This document shows, one piece after another, positions 6,267 to 13,730 of a stretch of 32,068 nt of DNA; positions within the stretch are counted from its first letter, which is position 1, and every line of letters begins with the position of its first letter. Origin of the DNA: an uncultured Acidimicrobiales bacterium (lineage in GTDB: Bacteria > Actinomycetota > Acidimicrobiia > Acidimicrobiales > CALAML01); assembly GCA_937925845.1 (NCBI GenBank), contig CALAML010000145.1:1-32068 (forward strand). Direction: 5' to 3'. The notes under the pieces were generated by a model. That model saw only the letters and a list, made by a program, of their open reading frames with translations, did not search any database and was not told where the DNA came from. The position numbers and the translations under genes are program-made.

Positions 6267-7784
6267 ATGACAGCTCCGAACATTTTGATGGTGATGGCTG
6301 ATCAGTTGGCGCCGCAGTTCACCGGCACCTATGGCCATCCGCTGGTGCAGACGCCGAATCTGGACGCGCTGGCTGAACGGGGCGTGCGCTTCGATTCGGC
6401 CTATGTCCATTCGCCGCTTTGTGCCCCGGCCCGCTTCACGATGTTGGCCGGCCAGGCGGTGCATCGCATCGGGGCCTGGGACAACGCGTCGGAGTTTCCC
6501 GCCCAGGTGCCAACCCTGGCCCACTATCTGAAGTTGATGGGTTATCGCACCGTGCTCTCGGGCAAGATGCACTTCGTTGGGCCCGACCAGCTACACGGTT
6601 TTGATACCCGCCTCACCACCGACATCTATCCGGCCGATTTCGCTTGGACGCCCGACTGGGAGACCGGCGCCCGGATGGACAAGTGGTATCACGGCATGGA
6701 CACGCTCCATGAGGCCGGCCACGCGGCCATGACCTACCAGATCGAATACGACGACGAGGTCGGCTTCCACGCCCGCCGCCAACTCTTCGACTTCGCCCGT
6801 GACCCGGACGACTCACCCTTCTTCCTCTGCGCCTCCTTCATCCATCCCCATGACCCCTATGTGGCGCGGCCTGAATGGTGGGATCTTTACGATCACGACA
6901 CCATCGACATGCCGGGGGCGGTGCCCGATGCGGTGGCCGCCGAGGCCCATGTGCGGCGCATCCGCGAGGGTTTGGAAGTCGACACCGTCGGCTACACCGA
7001 GGCCCAAGCTCGCAATTCCCGCCATGCGTACTACGCCAACGTTTCCTATTTCGACGACTGGATTGGCCAGTTGGTGGCCACCCTCGAAGAGACCGATCAA
7101 CTCGACAACACCGTGGTGATCGTCACTTCTGATCACGGTGACATGCTCGGCGAGCGGGGCCTGTGGTTCAAGATGGCGTTCTATGAGGAGTCGGCTCGGG
7201 TGCCGTTGGTGATGGCCGGGCCCGGGGTGACTGCGGGCGCCTCTGTTGGTACTCCCTGTTCTCATCTCGATTTCCTACCGACGCTGGTCGATATTGCTTC
7301 CGAAGGTGGGGCCGCGGCGCCAGAGTTGGGTGCCGCCATCGATGGTTCAACGCTGTGGGACGCGGCGACCGGTGGCGCGATCGACGCCGAGCGAACGGTG
7401 CTGGGGGAGTACTGCGGCGAGATGCTGACCCACCCGATGTTCATGATCCGGCGTGGCGATCACAAGTACATCCACTGCGACACCGACGATCCGCTGCTGT
7501 TTGATGTGGCGGCCGATCCCAAGGAACATCAGAACCTGGCCACCGATCCCGGCCATTCGGCGTTGGCGACCGCGTTCGCCGCCGAGGTGGCCAAGCGCTG
7601 GGACTCCGACGCGATCCGCGGCCGGGTGATCGAAAGCCAGCAGGTGCGTCGGCTTCTCGACCAAGCGATGAGCGCCGAACCCCGGGTTGCGTGGGATCAC
7701 CAGCCGGGCAAAGACGCCGCCGAACAATATGTACGCAACCACATGAACTGGTTCGAAGTCGGACCCCGAACCCGCTACCCGTAG
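6267..7784 (+). CDS. betC: Choline-sulfatase (type I sulfatase)
   Basis: A 505-residue alkaline phosphatase-superfamily sulfatase, the usual length for choline-sulfatases. N-terminal NILMVMADQL holds metal ligands. The formylglycine motif is SPLCAPAR, with Cys52-Ala-Pro-Ala-Arg56 (CxPxR); a maturing enzyme converts the cysteine. GKMHFVG, HPHDPY and TSDHGDMLGERGLWFKM complete the active-site region. The C-terminus (WDHQPGKDAAEQYVRNHMNW) resembles the choline-sulfatase C-terminal domain, which favours BetC over other sulfatases. BetC hydrolyses choline-O-sulfate to choline and sulfate, supplying sulfur and glycine-betaine precursor. ATG 6267 follows AAAGG (6252-6256); GTG 6264, directly before it, is equally possible and better spaced. 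No choline dehydrogenase or transporter lies nearby, and three hairpin repeats are upstream. Confidence 0.83.
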   Translation: MTAPNILMVMADQLAPQFTGTYGHPLVQTPNLDALAERGVRFDSAYVHSPLCAPARFTMLAGQAVHRIGAWDNASEFPAQVPTLAHYLKLMGYRTVLSGKMHFVGPDQLHGFDTRLTTDIYPADFAWTPDWETGARMDKWYHGMDTLHEAGHAAMTYQIEYDDEVGFHARRQLFDFARDPDDSPFFLCASFIHPHDPYVARPEWWDLYDHDTIDMPGAVPDAVAAEAHVRRIREGLEVDTVGYTEAQARNSRHAYYANVSYFDDWIGQLVATLEETDQLDNTVVIVTSDHGDMLGERGLWFKMAFYEESARVPLVMAGPGVTAGASVGTPCSHLDFLPTLVDIASEGGAAAPELGAAIDGSTLWDAATGGAIDAERTVLGEYCGEMLTHPMFMIRRGDHKYIHCDTDDPLLFDVAADPKEHQNLATDPGHSALATAFAAEVAKRWDSDAIRGRVIESQQVRRLLDQAMSAEPRVAWDHQPGKDAAEQYVRNHMNWFEVGPRTRYP

Positions 7785-7846
7785 CACCTCGACCGGGCCA
7801 CAGATGGGGTTGGTTCGGCGGCACCAGAAAAGTTTGCGACGAGTGC

Positions 7847-7869
7847 AACGTTCCACGGCTGCCGTTCGT
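7847..7869 (+). promoter_or_regulatory. Candidate ECF-type promoter upstream of the sigma factor gene
   Basis: AAC (7847-7849) and CGT (7867-7869) are separated by 17 nt, matching the AAC ... CGT core common to ECF promoters. This suggests autoregulation, with transcription starting near 7875-7880. The match is short and could be chance. Confidence 0.35.
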
Positions 7870-7919
7870 TGGGTAGCTACATGGCGAACGTATCCGACTC
7901 CGTGTCCTGCGAGGACCCG

Positions 7920-8438
7920 ATGAAAAACCCGGTTGATTCCGACCGGGTTGGGGATCCCCATTGGCCCGCTGGCATGGTTGGCTACGTCGAGGCGGAGCGA
8001 GAGTTTCTGGTGCGTTCGGCGGCGCTGATATGTGGTCGTCGAAGCCAGGCGGAAGAGGCGTTGCATGATGCACTGGTAGCGGTGCGTGAGCGTTGGGATG
8101 CGCTGGAGGAGCCCCAGGGCTACCTGTTCCGGGCCGTGATCAACCGGGCCCGTGATCTGGCTCGCAAGAATCGCCGCGAGGAACTGGTGGACGAACCGCC
8201 GCCACCCTCGGCCACGGATGGGGTTGGGTTAGCGGCGAAGGTGGTGGAGGCCGATGCCCTGCATCGGGCGTTGGCCACACTGTCGGAGCGCCAGCGAACG
8301 GCGACGGTGCTGCGCTACTTCTCCGATCTACCGCACGATCAGATCGCGGAGATGCTCGATTGTCCGCCAGCCACGGTGAGGTCGCTAGTGGCCCGAGGGC
8401 TCACCGCCCTAAAGAAGGAACTGGAGGCGACGTCGTGA
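7920..8438 (+). CDS. ECF-type RNA polymerase sigma factor
   Basis: A 172-residue sigma-70 family protein with regions 2 and 4 only, as in ECF factors. Region 2 spans EREFLVRSAALICGRRSQAE to YLFRAVINRARDLARKNRRE. After a short proline-rich linker, region 4 contains LATLSERQRTATVLRYFSDL and the helix-turn-helix HDQIAEMLDCPPATVRSLVA. Open-frame starts at TTG 7869 and ATG 7881 also exist. ATG 7920 is preferred because GCGAGG (7909-7914) lies 5 nt upstream, and 7869 overlaps the putative -10 element. The stop overlaps the GTG start of the downstream membrane propeller protein (GTGA), so the two are translationally coupled; that partner is the natural candidate to control it. Confidence 0.9.
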   Translation: MKNPVDSDRVGDPHWPAGMVGYVEAEREFLVRSAALICGRRSQAEEALHDALVAVRERWDALEEPQGYLFRAVINRARDLARKNRREELVDEPPPPSATDGVGLAAKVVEADALHRALATLSERQRTATVLRYFSDLPHDQIAEMLDCPPATVRSLVARGLTALKKELEATS

Positions 8439-11284
8439 GCGACGACAACGGCATCAACGATTTCTCTCTCGACGACTTCGATTCCCGGGAGCTGGCGGAT
8501 CTGGAACGAACGGCCCGCGCCGCAATGTCCGCCCTCTCATTGCGAATGGAAGAGGCTGGTGGAGCCGACACCAAGACATGGCCCGAGGGCTGGCCGACAG
8601 CTGGATCTGTCGTAGATGACAAAAACACCGCCGACGTCAATGCCCTGCAGGACGTCGATGAGCTCGCTGAAACCGATGACATCTCCGAGGCCGGTGACGT
8701 CGCTCTCGAGGTCGCCAACGATGGCCCGACCGGCATCGGCGATCGCGACCACGACACGGAAGAAGAGAGCGAGCCTGAGGTGCTCGGCTCCTACATCGCG
8801 CCCGAGCTTCGAAACCGTCGATCAAGACGGTTCCAACTCGTTGGCATCGCCGCGGCGCTGTTGTTGGTGGCGCTCGGCGGGTTGGCGCTGCTGCAACGGG
8901 GTAATGACGACTCCGGGGTCACCGGAGGAGATGCATCGGTTCCACCGCTGGAGATCGGTGAGTGGCGAACCCTGCCGCCAGCACCACTGGCCGGCCGTGA
9001 GGGTCACAGTGTGGTGTGGACCGGCGAGGAGATGATCGTGTGGGGCGGCGCCCCCGATAGTTCCGCCGAGCAGAATGCCGATGACGACTCGGAAGCGATG
9101 GAGGAGGGGCCTCTTGATTCGGTGGACCCACCGGACAGCTCCAGCAACTTCGCCGACGGTGCGAGTTACAACCCGGAGACCGACGAGTGGACCACGATCG
9201 CCCCGCTTCCCGGTCTGGGTCGCAGCGAGCATGCGTCAGCATGGACTGCAGAGGGAATGTTTATCGCAGGTGGTGTTTCGGAAGGGCTCGCGAGCGGCCG
9301 AACTTTAAGAGATGCGTGGTTGTATCGGCCGGAACTCGATGATTGGCTCGAGCTGCCCGGGTTGCCAGCACCCATGGCAAACCGGATGGTGGCGTCGCAG
9401 GCCAAAGCAGTATCAAACGGTCGCTTCATTGTTGTAGGCGGCGGTGGCGATCCCGACCGGTCGACAGAAGTGCTCCTCATTCTTGACCTCACCCAGCCGT
9501 TCGCTGGCTGGATGGAGACGAACACGCCTTTGACCGACAGCGGCAACGCTCTCGGTATTGTCGGGAGTGCATCCTCGGGCACCGGGCGGGAGCGTTGGGT
9601 CGTGTTGCACGACTCCCTGGAGATATGGGTCGCCCCAATGCCGACGGCGCCAGAGGAAGACCTCGCATGGCGGCAAATCAATCACCCACTTGTGAACGTC
9701 GGCGCCGGTTTCAGCCTGGTGGAGGATCGCTTGGTCGGAGCCCTCGAGTTTGGTACCAATACGCCGCCGATGGTCTCCCTCGATTTGGCGGCGGGTGGGT
9801 CCGCCACGTGGGTGGAGTCGCGCCACAGCCCGGAATTCGGATGGCTCGATCAGGTGGGGGTCGGCGGTGACGCGCTGGTTAGTTGGGAACGGAAGCAGGT
9901 GATCGACCTCGCCCGCGACGAGCTGTTCGAACTTGGACCCCCTGAGGGTTTCGAGTCTCGCGAACTGCCGAACGGCACCCCGGGCGTGTGGACAGGCGAA
10001 GAAGTGATCTACTTCGGCGGCCAGACCCCTTCCTTCACACTAGGTAATGGCGAGAGTGGCCCAGGGCGTCGCGTGTCGCTCGGCTTTGCCCTGCCGATCA
10101 GCCGGCCGGGTGCTCCGGAGCCTGAGCCGGTTGCCCCCATCGAAACTGAGCCCGAGGCTGAACCTGGGCCGCTTGACGTTGGTGAGTGGCGCCGATTGCC
10201 GGAGCCGCCGTTGGCTGGGCGGGAAGGCCACAGTGCGGTGTGGTCCGGCGAGGAGATGATCGTGTGGGGCGGCACGCCCGATACCGGAGACAACTCCGCA
10301 GGCAGCGATGGCGAGACCATCAGCGAACCCAACTTTGCCGATGGGGCGGCCTACAACCCGCAGGCCGACACCTGGCGATTGATCGAGCCGGCACCGTTCA
10401 GCGGGCGCAGCGGACATGCGGCCACATGGACCGATGCCGGGCTATTTGTTGCCGGGGGCCAAACCGAGGGACACAACAATTTGTGCTGTGACGGACCGCG
10501 GGATGCTTGGCTCTACCGCCCGGATTCCGATGACTGGCTTGAGCTGCCGAGCTTGCCCGAGCGGCCCACGAGGTCCATGGCCGGATCCGGCACCGCAGCG
10601 ATCTCCAACGGTCGGTCGGTTGTCGTGATCACATCGAAACAGCTCCACGTGCTCGACCCGGCCGCCGACACCGCAAGCTGGACGAGCATCGACTCGCCGC
10701 TCGGAGCAGTTAGCCCGCAGGTGCTCGTGGGCCAGGCCACAAGCGGCACGGGCGAAGAGGATTGGCTGGTGGTGCACAACGGGTCGTCGATTTGGGTGTC
10801 ACCAACGCCGGAGTCGGTCGCCTCCGAAATCAGCTGGCGTCGGCTCGATGGGCCACACGAGGCGCTGGCTGACCAGTTCTGGATCGGTTCGTCGGTCCTG
10901 GTCGGGGACCGACTGGTGCTGAGCCCTCGCAGTCAGAGCGGCATTCCCCTCGCTTGGATCGACCTTTCTGGTGGAGCATCGGCGCAGTGGGTTCTCTCCG
11001 AGCATTCTCCTGAAGCCGGCTTTGCCGCCCCTGTCGCCATAGGCGGCAACGCCTTCCTTTCGGGCTCAACCCAGAGTCGGGCCATCATCGACCTGGTCAC
11101 CGATGATGTGATCGATGTCGGTGATCCGGACGATCGACGGGTGCAGTCAAGCTTCGGCCATGGGATCGTTTGGACCGGGGAGGATGTCATCCTCTTCGGT
11201 GGCCGCACCGCCTCGTTTGACGGTTCAGACCAACGTCGAGTCACGACCGGCGTGGCCATCGGGGTCGAGCGCAGCGACGGATAG
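8435..11284 (+). CDS. Single-pass membrane protein with duplicated Kelch-like beta-propeller modules, coupled to the ECF sigma factor
   Basis: A 949-residue protein starting at GTG 8435, which overlaps the sigma-factor stop; GGAGG at 8423-8427 is its Shine-Dalgarno. Residues 1-130 are acidic and probably cytoplasmic, with a short helix around DSRELADLERTARAAM. An RNRRSRR stop-transfer cluster and one membrane helix (about 134-153) follow, placing the rest outside. Two homologous modules begin with GEWRTLPPAPLAGREGHS (residue 175) and GEWRRLPEPPLAGREGHS (residue 583), joined by a Pro/Glu-rich linker. Each has three blade motifs of the kind WTGEEMIVWGG, WTAEGMFIAGG and WTGEEVIYFGG, as in Kelch or galactose-oxidase-like propellers. 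The cytoplasmic part lacks the HxxxCxxC motif of zinc anti-sigma factors. An anti-sigma or sensor role is inferred only from position and topology. Confidence 0.8.
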   Translation: MSDDNGINDFSLDDFDSRELADLERTARAAMSALSLRMEEAGGADTKTWPEGWPTAGSVVDDKNTADVNALQDVDELAETDDISEAGDVALEVANDGPTGIGDRDHDTEEESEPEVLGSYIAPELRNRRSRRFQLVGIAAALLLVALGGLALLQRGNDDSGVTGGDASVPPLEIGEWRTLPPAPLAGREGHSVVWTGEEMIVWGGAPDSSAEQNADDDSEAMEEGPLDSVDPPDSSSNFADGASYNPETDEWTTIAPLPGLGRSEHASAWTAEGMFIAGGVSEGLASGRTLRDAWLYRPELDDWLELPGLPAPMANRMVASQAKAVSNGRFIVVGGGGDPDRSTEVLLILDLTQPFAGWMETNTPLTDSGNALGIVGSASSGTGRERWVVLHDSLEIWVAPMPTAPEEDLAWRQINHPLVNVGAGFSLVEDRLVGALEFGTNTPPMVSLDLAAGGSATWVESRHSPEFGWLDQVGVGGDALVSWERKQVIDLARDELFELGPPEGFESRELPNGTPGVWTGEEVIYFGGQTPSFTLGNGESGPGRRVSLGFALPISRPGAPEPEPVAPIETEPEAEPGPLDVGEWRRLPEPPLAGREGHSAVWSGEEMIVWGGTPDTGDNSAGSDGETISEPNFADGAAYNPQADTWRLIEPAPFSGRSGHAATWTDAGLFVAGGQTEGHNNLCCDGPRDAWLYRPDSDDWLELPSLPERPTRSMAGSGTAAISNGRSVVVITSKQLHVLDPAADTASWTSIDSPLGAVSPQVLVGQATSGTGEEDWLVVHNGSSIWVSPTPESVASEISWRRLDGPHEALADQFWIGSSVLVGDRLVLSPRSQSGIPLAWIDLSGGASAQWVLSEHSPEAGFAAPVAIGGNAFLSGSTQSRAIIDLVTDDVIDVGDPDDRRVQSSFGHGIVWTGEDVILFGGRTASFDGSDQRRVTTGVAIGVERSDG

Positions 11285-11305
11285 CTGGGTATGTGTGGGG
11301 CTAGC

Positions 11306-11321
11306 CGCGTCCGCGGACGCG
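11306..11321. repeat. 16-bp perfect palindrome, copy A
   Basis: CGCGTCCGCGGACGCG, fully self-complementary, 22 nt after the stop of the propeller gene. First of three identical copies in the convergent intergenic region. Confidence 0.9.
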
Positions 11322-11377
11322 TCTTGCCCACTTTCTGTGGCCGAGGCCGGGGGACGAACCACATGAGGTGACTTTGG

Positions 11378-11393
11378 CGCGTCCGCGGACGCG
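11378..11393. repeat. 16-bp perfect palindrome, copy B
   Basis: Identical to copy A, 72 nt further on. The DNA after each palindrome is also weakly similar (both include CCAC...GTGG). Confidence 0.9.
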
Positions 11394-11448
11394 TTGTGGC
11401 CACATTGAGTGGTCAGTATGAATAGAGCGGTCACACATGGTGGCTTGG

Positions 11449-11464
11449 CGCGTCCGCGGACGCG
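11449..11464. repeat. 16-bp perfect palindrome, copy C
   Basis: Identical to copies A and B, 71 nt after copy B. It lies 83 nt beyond the stop of the minus-strand kinase gene. Confidence 0.9.
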
Positions 11465-11546
11465 ATGGGGGCGGACAGATGGATCGGAGGTGGCCCTCTT
11501 CGGTGATGCCGCCCGAAAGCCCTGGCCGATGCTGTCTGGGACTGTC

Positions 11547-13670
11547 CTAGGCGGTGACGTCGAGGAGGGTGAGTTTATAGGTGGCGAAGGTGTCGGTGGC
11601 GATGATGTCCACGAAGTAGGTGCCGGCGGTTTCGACTTCAAGGAGGTCGCTGAAGTCGAGACAGGATCCGGTTGGTTCGATGATCGTGCCTTGTGGTCCG
11701 GTGACCTCGATGGCGGTACCGCTGCAGCCGGTGTCCAGGCCGATCGAGATCCGATCGCCAGCTACCAGGGCAAGTTCGAAGCGATCTCGTTGACCGAGAA
11801 TGGCGAGGTCGGCGCCCTGTGCCGGGCAGTCGTTCTCATCGAAGGAGAGGGTGAGGGTGGCTGGCTGGCGGACCGGAATGGCGACCGGGCTCGGGCAGTT
11901 CGACTCGATCGGAGCGCCATCGACCTGTCGGCTGGGGGTGGTGACCTCGATCAAGCCGAGGCTGTACGCCGACTGGTCATCAGCGGATTCGATGCGAACC
12001 CGGTAGTCGCCGTCGGTGGCGGCGGTGATCAGATGGGAGGAGTCGAGACAGGCACCGGATTCGGCCGCGATCTCATCGTTTCGGGGGCCCGTGATGGAGT
12101 AGCTCACGCCCGAACAGCCGGTGTCGAGAAACAGGCTCACCTGCCGCCCGGTGTCGAGTCTCAGGATGTAGTCGTGGCTTTGACCCACCGCCAACAGCAC
12201 GGCTTCGTAGCGAATGCAGCCGATGCTGTCGATGACCGTCTCCGCTCCGGGTGGCCGCACCGCTGGCGTCAGCCCACCGACCGGGCAAGCCGAGTCGTCG
12301 ACCGGTGGAGCCTCGTCAGTCGAGTCGTCACCACCGACTGGTTGATCGTCGCCGGTTGAGCCGTCCCCACCGTCATCGGTGTCACCGCCGCCGCCACCGC
12401 TGCCAAAGTCGCCGGCATCGCTGTCGGTGGCTTGCCCGTCAACTTCTCCCTCGACCGACCCGTCTGTGGAACCCCCATCGACGTCGGTGCTGTCAGTGGC
12501 CTCTTCACGGTTGCCACTTCCGTCGCCATCGCTGTTGCGCGAGGCCAGCAGCACGCCAATCCCGGCCAACCCCACCAGAAAGAGCAGAGCCACACCAAGC
12601 AGGGCCACCCCAACCAGATTGGTCTTCTTGGTCGCCGCCGTCGGAGTCGGCCCTGGCCCGGACGTTTGGACAGGATCGGGAACCGAAGGTGAGGGCCCGC
12701 CACCGACCGGAGGTGGGACGACCTGGTCGGCTGCCGGAGCAGCGATCGGGGCTGGCGGCGGAACAGACCGGGCGCTGGTTGGCGCTGCCGGAGTTGCCTC
12801 CGGTGGGGGAGCATAGATGCCCCGGGTGGCCTGGTCTGGCGACGACGCAGCCGTTGTGAGCGCGTCGAGTTCCTGGCCAAACGATGCCGCGGATTGGGAT
12901 CGTTGGTCCGGGTTCTTCGACAGGTTGCGGGCGATGAAGTCGCCGATCGGTGCGGGAACGATCTGTGGCGGAAGTGGCGGGGCTGGTTCCATCATCAGCC
13001 GAGCCAGGAGCGGTTCGATCTGAGTGTCGGTATCGCGGTAGTGCGGGGCCTGCCCGGCGATCAGGTGGTAGAGCGTCGACGCCATGGAGTAGACGTCGGA
13101 GCGGGCGTCTCGCTGGTTGTTGAAGGTTTCGGGGGCGGTGTGGAGCCAGGTGGCGGAGATCTCGGTGGAGGTTTGGCTGACGGTGCCGCCGCCGAGCGAC
13201 GCGATGCCGAAGTCGGTGAGTTTGGGCACCCCGGCGTCGGCGTCGAGCAGGATGTTGGCCGGTTTGATGTCGCGGTGCAGTACTTGGCCCTGGTGGGCGT
13301 GGTCAAGCGCTCCAGAGATTTCGGCCATCACCCGGCAGGCCTCCGGCCACGGCATGGGACCGTGCCTAAGGCGGTCGGCCAGGCTGCCGCCCTCAACCAA
13401 CTCCATGATCAGATACGGCCGATCATCCGCCAGGAACGCGGCGTGATGCACCGTCACCACGTTTGGGTGGCCCGACACTCGGCCCATCACTCGACACTCT
13501 GTTTCGAACCGTCGTCGGTCTCGATCATCGGTGAGCGGGTTCAGTACCTTCACCGCCACCAGCCGATCGAATCGGGTGTCGGTGGCGGCGTACACCACGC
13601 TGAAGCCGCCGCGGCCGATCTGTCGTTCGTCTTCGAGGTCGGGGATACCGAGTCCCGCGGCGTCCGTCAC
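11547..13670 (-). CDS. Transmembrane Ser/Thr protein kinase with two extracellular four-cysteine repeats (paralogue 1)
   Basis: A 707-residue PknB-type kinase. Glycine loop IGRGGFSVVY (18-27), VAVK lysine 41, catalytic HRDIKPAN (132-139) and DFG (153-155) are all present, so it should be active. The activation loop holds Ser/Thr sites (GTVSQTSTEISATWLHTAPE). A Pro/Ala-rich juxtamembrane linker (280-345) leads to one membrane helix (352-376). An acidic Gly/Asp/Ser linker and two ~115-residue repeats (from Cys462 and Cys592) follow outside the cell. Cysteines 462, 485, 519, 541 and 592, 615, 649, 670 recur with the same spacing; the fold resembles bacterial pre-peptidase C-terminal beta-sandwiches. 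PASTA domains are absent. The start is GTG 13670, matching the paralogue's start context. It lies 60 nt downstream of that paralogue on the minus strand? No: it is the promoter-distal side of the pair, following the gene at 13731-15965. Confidence 0.9.
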   Translation of the reverse strand: MTDAAGLGIPDLEDERQIGRGGFSVVYAATDTRFDRLVAVKVLNPLTDDRDRRRFETECRVMGRVSGHPNVVTVHHAAFLADDRPYLIMELVEGGSLADRLRHGPMPWPEACRVMAEISGALDHAHQGQVLHRDIKPANILLDADAGVPKLTDFGIASLGGGTVSQTSTEISATWLHTAPETFNNQRDARSDVYSMASTLYHLIAGQAPHYRDTDTQIEPLLARLMMEPAPPLPPQIVPAPIGDFIARNLSKNPDQRSQSAASFGQELDALTTAASSPDQATRGIYAPPPEATPAAPTSARSVPPPAPIAAPAADQVVPPPVGGGPSPSVPDPVQTSGPGPTPTAATKKTNLVGVALLGVALLFLVGLAGIGVLLASRNSDGDGSGNREEATDSTDVDGGSTDGSVEGEVDGQATDSDAGDFGSGGGGGDTDDGGDGSTGDDQPVGGDDSTDEAPPVDDSACPVGGLTPAVRPPGAETVIDSIGCIRYEAVLLAVGQSHDYILRLDTGRQVSLFLDTGCSGVSYSITGPRNDEIAAESGACLDSSHLITAATDGDYRVRIESADDQSAYSLGLIEVTTPSRQVDGAPIESNCPSPVAIPVRQPATLTLSFDENDCPAQGADLAILGQRDRFELALVAGDRISIGLDTGCSGTAIEVTGPQGTIIEPTGSCLDFSDLLEVETAGTYFVDIIATDTFATYKLTLLDVTA

Positions 13671-13730
13671 CTCTCCATGGTGTCACGCCGGCTCAGTCGA
13701 CGAGGGGCAGTCGCGATTCGTCCGCGACCA

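Noticed and set aside
6090-6572. 160-codon minus-strand frame ending in RNVG
   Set aside because: It is translated repeat plus antisense of the sulfatase gene.
11409-12359. 316-codon open frame on the + strand
   Set aside because: It lies antisense to the C-terminal part of the first kinase gene, has no recognisable domain, and is explained by the high GC content of the real gene. The same applies to long + strand frames at 12894-13799 and 15186-16088.
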